DNA of 64,000 nt from Apoda limacodes (lineage: Eukaryota > Arthropoda > Insecta > Lepidoptera > Limacodidae): contig OX291561.1 in assembly GCA_946406115.1 (NCBI GenBank), positions 8,734,273 to 8,798,272 of the forward strand, in the 5' to 3' direction. The position numbers and the translations under genes were made by a program. Positions 56,033 through 64,000 of the stretch are shown in pieces (within the stretch, counting starts at the first letter, position 1; every line of letters starts with the position of its first letter). The notes beneath the pieces were generated by a model, which worked only from the letters and a program-made list of their open reading frames with translations, ran no database searches and was not told where the DNA came from.

Positions 56033-56829
56033 AATATAACATTATATGCCTTGCTGTAGTTTATATTAATACATTTTAAATAAAGCTAAATAGACTACTA
56101 AGAAAAAGCTAACAACACCTCATTTGTCAAAATATGATCAGTAGCTTAGCTTATTACTTCAGTTTAACTATCGGTATATGAAAGTCGGCTTCATTAATAA
56201 CTATCAAAGTATGTCAAGGCTACACTTTCCCCTACACAGCCCTGAGCTGTGACTGAATGTCGAGTTTTCCTTGAATCGGAAAATGAATGAATTTTTCATT
56301 CGGAGACTAGCCCTGTTGAGGTCATCGTAGGCGCCGCCATTTTTTCTACATGCACGTTTCTGAGAAATACTGGCTAGCGAGTGGCGACCGCTAGGGAATT
56401 TTCGTACCGCGAAGTATTCGTAATATCTTTTATGATAAATTATAATTGGAAATTGTACACGGCTTTGTAAAATTGTACACGCCTTTATAGTACCAACGCA
56501 GTAGGTACCTAATTATATGCTTTAATTGTGTAAAGAAATAGTACATTACTACCGCGAACGAAGAAAACGCAGCATAACCGGGCGATCGTGAATATGCGGA
56601 CGAGACATAGCCGAGACACGCTTCACAGAGTACGGTTATGCTTCGTTTTCGCCAAGGCTTGTATAGTGCTTTTCTTAAAAAAGCGTGTTAAAAAACTAAT
56701 AAATTGGCAAATGTATTGACAATAAAAAAAATAGTTCATGTAATTTTGTCGCCAATTCGCCGCGTCAAGTGTCAACTTTTTTAAATATAACACTTAATTT
56801 AATACAAAAAAATAAAATAAAATTAGTCA
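56033..56829. other. Intergenic DNA
   Basis: No gene recognised. A GC-richer patch at 56540-56650 lacks a coding frame. Confidence 0.45.
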
Positions 56830-57785
56830 TTAAATAACCCACCCCTGATCATTCCTGGTGCAAAGGTGCCCATAATGCTTGCAACATTACCTCGCTGTAT
56901 AGCGAAGGCAATCCTTTGCACCAAGAACGACCTCCAGAGCGTGAGTCTCCTGTCACTTTATTTAGTTTGCGGCCTATTTCTCCCACTAAACACTTCGCTT
57001 CCACACTCCAACTGCCCAAGGTCTCCACTGCTACAGGTACAAAATGATAAAGCGACTCCAAGCAAGCGTATTTAAGCCTTTTTTTTGAGCACGCGTCTTC
57101 GGCAGCGGCAGATGCAAGGAGCATGGTGCGACTCAGGTGACTGGCGGCAACAGTGCTGACGCAACTTGCGTCCCAGATCAGGCACTTCCCATTTTTCCAT
57201 GGCACCAGAGACAGCCCGTCTGGTCTCTTTCCATCAGACCTGCTGAGACCTGGAGGCTCAAGCAAGCAGGGGACATTAGCCGATATAAGGGCTCTACGAA
57301 CTATGTCATTCAAATCTCCCAGTGCACCGCTGACAACTCAGGGTGTGATAACCATTGGCCTCCACCATGGAACCGCAGGTGCATATATGAGGTTCACCCA
57401 CCTTACAGCCCAGACGGAGAGCCACCGCAATACGCAAAGAGTCATCATCGAGAAGAGTGCCCAGGTGAGGCGAAGGAACCGCTTGTAACCAAGCCCCGGA
57501 CTCACTCAAGACTCATGGCCTTATCGACTCCCAACGCACCCTCTAGAAATTGCTCTTGAAGCCTCTTTACCCCCACATCAGCCCACGCCCGCTGAACATG
57601 CGACAATTCTGGGACTGTAGCACCCGAGTTAAGGGCCCACCAAGTTGACACAGCATCAGACGTAAAAGGTATACTTCCCCCGTCACCATTAGAAGTAAGT
57701 AAAACAGTGACTAGGTTGGCAACCCCGTGCGCAAACGCCAGGAAAGCCGGCACACCCACCTCCTTAGCGCACCTCCTCTTTTCTC
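56830..57785 (-). pseudogene. Retroelement C-terminus with restriction-like endonuclease
   Basis: Three minus-strand frames join into one protein. First, AFAHGVANLVTVLLTS and RAWADVGVKRLQEQ (57759-57502). Second, SGAWLQAVPSPHLGTLLDDD and a zinc-knuckle-like CTCG with HTLSC (57509-57306). Third, NDIVRRALISANVPCLLEPPG, KRPDGLSLVPWKNGKCLIWDA (57313-56849), ending WAPLHQE. The C..C/H..C cluster followed by a PD...D-type nuclease core (RPDG, WDA) is the arrangement of the restriction-like endonuclease at the C-terminus of site-specific LINEs such as the R2/R4/Hero groups, although those usually read KPD. At least two frameshifts and the absence of an RT domain mark it as a 5'-truncated dead copy. 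An AT-rich tail follows the stop. Family assignment is by memory. Confidence 0.6.
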
Positions 57786-58679
57786 TTTTTTAAATTAATT
57801 TTATCGCGCATTCTTTTTTTTTGTGGCTCGAGCGGTCAAATATAAAACATTGCGGGTCGCTCTCTGATACTGTACTGCAAGTACGATTTAAACCAAAGAA
57901 GTTTGTGAAAGATATGGTCGTATATCGTAGCATTCTTGAGAAAAATATATTTTATACGAATATCAAGTTTTCTTAAGATTCCAAATGATAAATTATACAG
58001 AACTATTATAGATTCGTCATTTTCCTCCATCTAACTGAATTGTAGTCTATGATCCTTTCGAGAGTCGGCTCGCATGTCATCGCATTAGGCTTAATTGGCA
58101 TTGATTCTAATAAACTAGCCATACAGCTTTAATATATTTGATTAAAAAAACTAAGGGTAGCCTTCCATATAGTTTGCGCACCTATTAATGAGATGTTGTT
58201 GAATGGGTCATCATAAATGAGTCTGAAGTCGTTGATTTGTGTCCCTTCCACTCTATTCAATTATGTTAAAAAATTAAAAAAAAAACTTAAGAAGAGCTTA
58301 ATACTTACTTAAGTATAAAAAACTTTTAACTTAACAATAATTAAAAAAAAGTAATTTACAAGTTTTTAAAATATCCGCAATCCTATTAAAATAGGTACGT
58401 CAAAAGTGTTTGACTAAAAATACAACGTACTTACATAAATTGTGTACACATAATAGCATTTTTTTATGTAGTCATAGATTACCTAATAACATGGCGCATA
58501 CCGTGTTATTGCGTAAATGTCTACGCAATGGAAAATAAATAGATTTTTCACGGTAACTGCATACAATTACATCTCGAATCAAATTACCGTCGCACGTGCA
58601 AGAATGACGCTGTTATACGTGGACATGTCTTAAGTTTTGTTGTGTGTTTGTAAAGCAAAGCGTGAAGTAGTAAATCAGT
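57786..58679. other. AT-rich intergenic DNA
   Basis: Nothing recognised apart from short chance frames. Confidence 0.45.
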
Positions 58680-59150
58680 TTTTAGGGGACCCTATTAATA
58701 AGACGCCGCTGTCCGTCCGTCTGTATCTCATGAACCGTGATAGTTAGACAGTTGAAATTTTCACAGAAGATGTATTTCTGTTGCCGCTATAACAATAAAT
58801 ACTAAAAAAACAGAATAAAATTAATATTTAAGGGGGCTACCATACAACGAACGTGATTTTTTAGCTCGATATAGAAAAGGGTAACACGTAGACGCTTGAA
58901 ATATTTACAGAATATTTAGTTATATATATACACTTTAAAAATAAATAATTAAATTAAAATAAAACAAATGTTGTAACTCATACAACAAACGTCATTTTTT
59001 TGCCGTTTATGTAGATCATTGTCGAAGATTCTTAAATTTAAAAAATATATTTTAAGGTTTCCTATTTAAATTTATTAGAGGATTCTTCATTTAACTTGTT
59101 TTGTTGTTGATTATTATCTTGTTTTCGTACGGAACCCTAATGCAAACGTT
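58680..59150 (+). repeat. GGTACGGAACCCT repeat, long form
   Basis: Contains TAGGGGACCCTATTAATAAG, CTGTCCGTCCGTCTG, TTGAAATTTTCACAGAAG, TTGCCGCTATAACAATAAAT and ACAACGAACGTGATTTTTT, then a second copy of the ACAACAAACGTCATTTTTT block and CGTACGGAACCCTAATG. Longer than the copies at 11740 and 21265 because of an internal AT-rich insertion. Confidence 0.65.
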
Positions 59151-59237
59151 CCATTCGCATTTTTTCCGCCCGTTACTTTTTCTACCTCTATGTACAGTTA
59201 ACCCATTTTAGGTCATGTCTTTTTGGGGATGCATTGC

Positions 59238-59450
59238 TTAAGGGGCTAACATAAGTGAAAGTGCCCACTTTTAGCATAAATGAACTTTCTAGCCTACACA
59301 TGCTTAATATATAGCGACTAAAACTTTCTAAAAATAGCTTAGTTGTACCTTAAACTTTTAATTTGAGCACTTTTTCAAAATTCCTTATGTGATGAATACA
59401 AATTGAAAAATCTAATAGGGGTGCCACTTTCACTTATCTTAGCCCCTTAA
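59238..59450. mobile_element. MITE with TTAA target duplication
   Basis: TTAA at 59238-59241 and 59447-59450 flank a 205-bp element. Its ends are inverted: GGGGCTAACATAAGTGAAAG at the left and CTTTCACTTATCTTAGCCCC at the right, with a single mismatch in 20 bp. A TTAA duplication with short inverted ends is the pattern of non-autonomous piggyBac-type elements. No coding sequence. Confidence 0.8.
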
Positions 59451-59667
59451 GGTGACTATCATATATAAGTATGTTAAAATAACAAGTCCTAGGTTTATCA
59501 ATTGGCTATACTATATGTATATAGTTATTATAAATACTAACACTCCATAGATATAGATTTGCGCAAATTTAACGAAGAAGAAATTCGTAAGACAAAAATT
59601 TTTTTAGCTGGGCTTTTTTTTTTATTAAAAAAAATATTAACAAAAATGACTATTTACTACATTTCTA

Positions 59668-59862
59668 TACTAGCTTTTGCCTGCGGTTCCACCCGCCCTA
59701 AATTTGGTTATCGGTGTAGGATTTAAACAGCAACTCACATTTGACGTTTACAAGAAGCCTACGTCCTCACCCGGCAGGACTCAGACTATCTCCATACCCA
59801 ATTTAATCTTAATCGGTAAAGCGGTTTAAGCGTAAAGAGGTAACAGACAGACAGAGTTACTT
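59668..59862 (+). repeat. RTE-like tail
   Basis: Starts ACTAGCTTTTGCCTGCGGTT, then CACCCGCCCTAAATTTGG, ACTCACATTTGACGTTTAC and ends ACAGACAGACAGAGTTAC. Inverse of 55785-56032. Confidence 0.75.
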
Positions 59863-60096
59863 TAGTATTTATGGGTATATTATATGTATTATATGGATTC
59901 TTGTGTTAAATAAAGCAATAGGTATTTGTCTTTTCCTAGAATTTCCAAAATTTTATGCGTAGCTTTCCGCTAAGACATTTAAAACATTGAATACCGACCC
60001 ATTTCACACAATTTAAAGTAAATTACGTTACGAGCATTTATAGATTTTGCACTGGTTTATATTTGTTTTAAAATTAACTTTTGTTTTATCTTGTAG

Positions 60097-60205
60097 ACCG
60101 CTCGGCGACGGGGAGGGAATGGCCGTTAACCTTATTGCAAATTTTCCATTGACGCAAAACGACTTTCAAGAAAATATATGCCATGACACGGTTTTATTTA
60201 AATAA
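60097..60205 (+). other. Possible terminal exon of a host gene
   Basis: A good splice acceptor (TTTTGTTTTATCTTGTAG) ends at 60096. It is followed by an abrupt rise in GC (ACCGCTCGGCGACGGGGAGG) and an open frame of 35 codons (PLGDGEGMAVNLIANFPL at its start), stop at 60203-60205, with an overlapping AATAAATAAA poly(A) signal. No upstream exon was recognised in the window, and I do not recognise the peptide. This may be coincidence. Confidence 0.25.
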
Positions 60206-60387
60206 ATAAATATCTGTACTTGTTCGTCTTACTTTTGTAGTTTATATTTTCTTTGTTATTTAAATTATCGGTCAGCTTTATTGTTTAAGTTTTCTTTATT
60301 GTATCTAATCTACTTACCTACTATTTAAGACAAAAATAAAGCTGTAATTTTAATGTTATTTATTTTGGAATTCTTTGTAGCTGTTAT

Positions 60388-60640
60388 CTGGGGGCACGGT
60401 TGTGCCCCGCCAAGACGAGCCAAACGAAGCGCAGGGGCGACCTTCTGTTAAGAACACATTTAAATATCTGCATTTCTGCAAATTTTCGAAACTCGCAAGG
60501 GAATCAAAACCTACAGGGTACTTCCCGTGAACTCAGAATCTTGAAATTTGGAACGAAGCAACGTCTTAAAGTACAGATAAAGGAAAAATTGCGAAAACCG
60601 AAAATTTTTAATTTCATCATATAATGAAAATATTTTTAGT
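60388..60640 (+). repeat. Dispersed repeat with GGGGCACGG hairpin
   Basis: Begins with the hairpin GGGGCACGGTTGTGCCCC at about 60391-60408, then CGCCAAGACGAGCC and GGGTACTTCCCGTG with ACTCAGAATCTTGAAATT. Similar sequence is widespread in insect repeats as far as I recall. The 74-codon frame over it is not convincing. Confidence 0.45.
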
Positions 60641-60657
60641 AATATACAACAACATAT

Positions 60658-60715
60658 AATAAGTTTGAACGGAAACCTTGGTGCGCGAGCCAGACTCGCA
60701 TGTGGCCGGTTTTTT
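60658..60715 (+). repeat. GGTACGGAACCCT repeat, terminal part
   Basis: Reads GAACGGAAACCTTGGTGCGC and CCAGACTCGCATGTGGCCGG with a T run, a diverged right end of the family. Confidence 0.6.
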
Positions 60716-60744
60716 TAATATAAAGTTGAGAAAATATATAAGAT

Positions 60745-60890
60745 TTACTCCTGAGTTTCTTGTCGGTCCTTCTCGGTAGTAAATCATTCCGAACCACGGG
60801 TAAAGTTTATAAAACTAATAATGAAACTGAATATTCAAAAGTGCTGTTTAAAAGTCTACTTTAATAAAAATAGTTTGAGTTTGAATTAAA
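60745..60890 (+). repeat. LINE 3' tail
   Basis: Contains GAGTTTCTTGTCGGTCC, ATCATTCCGAACCACGGG, AAGTGCTGTTTAAAAGTC and TTTGAGTTTGAAT, the same order as in the split tail at 24640-24975. The start also resembles the 3' UTR of the LINE at 17857-19580. Confidence 0.55.
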
Positions 60891-62800
60891 ACTATGTTAC
60901 TTATATACCTACTACAAGTGATAAAACATGATAAGATATAACACTATGATGATAGAAATACAAAATTTAAGGTCGAATTTTTTTTATCGAACGATATTAT
61001 ATGAATGACAAGTGATATGAAATATTACAATAAAAAGACTATTTGTAGGGTTCGAAACTAGGTACAGTTACATTTTACTATGAAGTACCGAACAATTAAA
61101 CCTCAAACCCATGCGCGTATACATAGGGGGGGATTTGGGTGTCGTAGCCCCCCCCGAAATCTTTGAAATTTCAAATATTCAGATGCACTTTTCAGCGCAT
61201 TCGAACGCCACCGTCGTCGTCGCCCCGCACTGACAAGGATCTGTGTATTAAACTACTACTTTGCTTATGCCGAAACACTCGCGTTGGGTCGGTCGGCCCT
61301 TTTTGGTTTACTTCGGCGGGTGTCGCGATCGCCTCTTATAACCGAACGTTTCCGTCCGATACCTACTAGTGCCGCACGCACTCCTCGCGTTATCGGCAAG
61401 GTTGCCAGATGAACTTAATACCAAACAAGGGAAAAACTTAGTTTCTACGGTGTAATTACCTACATATACTCACTTATATAATGGATCCTCAACTACATTG
61501 AATCAAAACACTAGGTTCAAACAATAATACTGTTTATATTATTTTTACACCATTATTTTACCTTAGAACCTTAGAAAATATTAATGATACCTTTGCATAT
61601 TAGGCTAATTTGCACAGTTTAATGCAGAAAAACCTCAAGGAACTATCAGTTTTTTACATAGCAAGAATTAAATAAGATTGATTTTAACTTAGAAATCGGT
61701 AAAAAAAACAGAACCACTACTATTTCGATATTTTTGTCATACCGAACACCGAACGAGGGAGTGCATCGCAATATCAAATACCTGGCAATGGAGACGTGTT
61801 TATGCTTGTTTATTTTTTAAAATAAGTCTGGTAGGATTAGACGACTTTCAGCAGTGTTATGAAGACCTGTGAAAAATTATGCATCGAAGTCATAGAGAAT
61901 GAATTGAAAACAATAAGCAAGTAACGGCAACAAAGTTGTTAAAATTTTCAATTAACGCTCCGACAAATTAGTTTTTTGGCGCCATTATTGGCGTGATGGC
62001 ATGTTTTTCTTTTTTTTTTTATACCACTAAGGTGGCAAACAAGCCTATGTTAGCATTATTTTAGGCTAAATGGATCTGATTTCCAAACTTTCAGAGCTTC
62101 GAAAGAATGCAGAAAATTAATTTAAAAAAAAGGCGAGCGAGTCAGTTATTCATTTGGTTCATATTGGTTATTTAATGATCACAATGTTGAACCAACGTCC
62201 AATAAAATAATCATTATGTTAGCAGTAAGGTGTCCTAATAGTGTGCGCCGTGAAATGTCGCAACGCAACCCATTTTACCCCAATTTAAAACGTATCTATT
62301 CTACATGGCATTGTTATATGCCCCCTTCCCTCCCGAATACAAATCCTGGCTACGCGCCTGCTCAAACCTCAAACCCAAAAACTTTGATGAGTAAGACCTA
62401 CGTCAATGCTACGTAAAATGGGTGACGAATACACGTCAAATTAATTTATGTGGTATAATTAAAAGAACACGCAATACGAAAATTCAATTACGTCCACACA
62501 TGGAATTTATGAGCTGAATACCTACCTACTCGTGTAAATTACGTGTCGTGTTTTAATCTCAGAGCATTAAACCAAGTTTTAATCAGTTACCGTCACTGAT
62601 ATCGATAACTGTTTTTTTTTACATCACTACAAAGTCTATTAAGGAAGATAAGGTATCTAAAGGGGTTTTTGGCGGGAATTCCCACAAATTGATCTTGAGG
62701 ATCCTCTTCTCTATGGCTTACCTGTATGGTACGTTACGAAACCCATTGCTGCAAAAGTTTTTATAAATGTTGGTCATGTCCTAGGACTAAATAACACATT
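60891..62800. other. Intergenic DNA with minor fragments
   Basis: A GC-richer segment at 61130-61420 has no convincing frame. At 62018-62052 a stub ATACCACTAAGGTGGCAAAC is the complement of the LINE-A 3' end. The rest is AT-rich and unremarkable. Confidence 0.45.
62018..62052 (-). mobile_element. LINE-A 3' stub
   Basis: A T run followed by ATACCACTAAGGTGGCAAAC and AAGC: the extreme 3' end of LINE-A on the minus strand, about 35 bp. An example of severe 5' truncation. Confidence 0.7.
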
Positions 62801-63890
62801 CAGTCAAAAAAGTATCGGGAGTGGGTGATTTGATTATTGTTCCGAATTCATATTTTTGTTTTTTTTTTTTATATAGTTAAATTGGCACATCTGTTTGAGT
62901 TGCGTCTGTTATTTAGATTAAATACAGTTTTGTTTTATCGTGTTTTGCAAATTTCATAATGGACAAAAACGTCGAACAAAGAGTTTGTCTTAAATTTTGC
63001 ATCAAAAATGGAATTTCATGTTCGAAGTCTTTAAAAATGTTACAGAAGGCTTTCGTGAATCGACTTTATTAAAAACACGTGCCTTTGAGTGGTACAAAGC
63101 TTTCAAAAGCGATCGAGATGTGATGAAAGATTTGCCTCGCTCTGTAAGGCCATTAACGTCTTCAACTGAAGTTAATATGGCAAAGGTGAAGGAAAAAGTG
63201 ACTGAAAATCCTCATTGTTCCAAGTTTATATGTTTAAGTTATAAGAGTCGCTGAGGACATGATAGAACAAGTCAATTCCGACCCAACATGAGTTTACGAG
63301 TTTGACATGCAAACTAGTCAACAAGTATCAGAGTGGCGCCTTCCAAATGAACCAAAACCAAAATAACCATTCCAAAGTCGATCAAAAGTGAAGGTTATTT
63401 CGCATTGTGCACTCGGAATTCTTGCCGGAAGATCAAACGGAAAACAAAGAATATTATTCAAGCGTTATACGGCGTTTAAGAGTACAAATTCGACGGAAAA
63501 GGCCTGATTTGTGGAAAGAAAATTCTTGGATTTTGCACTATGATAATGCACCTTCGCACAAGGCCATCATCGTAAACGAATTTCTGACCAAAAACTCAAC
63601 AAATACCACCGAGCAATCACAATATGGCTCCAGACGACTTTTTTGTTTTTCCTAAGCTCAAATTACCACTTCGTGGCACCGTTTTCATTCGGTAGAAGAC
63701 ATAAAGGAAAATTCGCGACGAGAACTGAACTTAATTCCGGAAAAAGCGTTGAATAAATGTTTTGATGATTGTATTATTGGTTGACGTAAGTGTATCGTTT
63801 CTGAAGGGGCATACTTTGAAGGCGATAAAATAAAGAATAAATTACTAACATTTTGTGTATAAGAGCTTTTCCCGGTTCTTTCTTGACAAA
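62801..63890 (+). mobile_element. Mariner element, mori-type, defective
   Basis: The ends are inverted: AGTCAAAAAAGTATCGGGAG at the left (62802) and, on the complement, TGTCAAGAAAGAACCGGGAA at the right. About 1.09 kb, shorter than a full mariner of about 1.3 kb. The transposase inside is deleted and frameshifted. TA duplications are not clear. Confidence 0.8.
62959..63786 (+). pseudogene. Mariner transposase, deleted
   Basis: Starts with MDKNVEQRVCLKFCIKN, the N-terminal helix-turn-helix region, with a frame change near 63045. It continues with LLKTRAFEWYKAFKSDRD and DLPRSVRPLTSSTE. The second helix-turn-helix and the segment with the first catalytic Asp are missing: the frame reads from CSKFI into VYEFDMQTSQQVSEWR after a stop. 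The second catalytic Asp is present in ILHYDNAPSH. The third survives in a shortened context, APDDFFVFPKLKLPLRG. The C-terminus (CIVSEGAYFEGDKI) remains. DD34D-type mariner transposase in the SETMAR-like group; cannot be active. Confidence 0.85.
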
Positions 63891-63975
63891 GTAGTTTCCC
63901 CCATTGCCAGTTCCTAGAAATAAAAATAAAAACTTCGTACCTATTTGTTAGCGACGGACCACACGAAACACATAA

Positions 63976-63999
63976 ATAAGGATAGGATAGGATAGGATA
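63976..63999 (+). repeat. GGATA pentanucleotide run
   Basis: Four copies of AGGAT at the window edge (AAGGATAGGATAGGATAGG). A microsatellite that may continue beyond the window. Not the insect telomere unit TTAGG. Confidence 0.8.
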
Positions 64000-64000
64000 T

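Noticed and set aside
63976..63999. Possible telomeric repeat at the window edge
   Set aside because: The unit is GGATA, not the insect TTAGG, and only four copies are visible.

Overview
The window reads as nuclear DNA of a moth or butterfly. It is strongly AT-rich, has no compact gene organisation, and is packed with repeats of lepidopteran type: short tRNA-like SINEs, RTE-like tails with TCTGTCTGT runs, elements ending in CGCACTTGGCCGG, a mori-type mariner, and several non-LTR retrotransposon (LINE) families. Very little host coding sequence is visible. Most of the 64 kb is a layered accumulation of transposable elements of different ages in otherwise featureless AT-rich DNA. Family names are from memory and sequence reading, not from a library search.

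The only convincing non-transposon genes are two copies of a small, intronless, arginine- and acid-rich protein that I do not recognise: 19649-19933 (+, 94 aa) and 45479-45778 (-, 99 aa). They share about 70 of 94 residues, the 5' leader and the core promoter. The second copy is compact, with a TATA box 85 nt before its ATG. In the first copy an open, 5'-truncated LINE of 1.7 kb sits between the same TATA box and the ATG. Removing the LINE restores a spacing of 87 nt.

Layout. 1-8.5 kb: AT-rich DNA, an RTE-like tail, LINE-A fragments, a SINE with a 14-bp target duplication, and a degenerate tandem duplication. 8.8-10.3 kb: an old reverse transcriptase gene split by a TTAA-bounded element. 10.8-17.5 kb: tails of several repeat families. 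17.8-20.3 kb: LINE plus first copy of the small gene. 20.4-31 kb: MITEs, a LINE-A copy lacking its reverse transcriptase core, and a cluster of elements carrying 5S-rRNA-derived modules. 31-38 kb: AT-rich DNA, a possible promoter at 32.8-33.2 kb, a SINE split by an RTE-like piece. 38.5-42 kb: the longest LINE-A copy, with endonuclease and reverse transcriptase, broken by stops and frameshifts. 42.2-43.1 kb: an unusually GC-rich block. 45-46 kb: the second small gene. 47.6-47.85 kb: an intact inverted-repeat element with a 5S rRNA segment. 49.6-52.1 kb: a Tc1/mariner-superfamily element with inverted repeats over 500 bp. 56.8-57.8 kb: a decayed restriction-like endonuclease domain of a retroelement. 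59.2-59.5 kb: a TTAA-flanked MITE. 62.8-63.9 kb: a deleted mariner.

LINE-A is the dominant family, with ten recognisable pieces in both orientations. Two pieces have an inverted 5' part as expected from twin priming, and two lack the catalytic core. No rRNA gene, tRNA gene, CRISPR array or bacterial-type operon was found.
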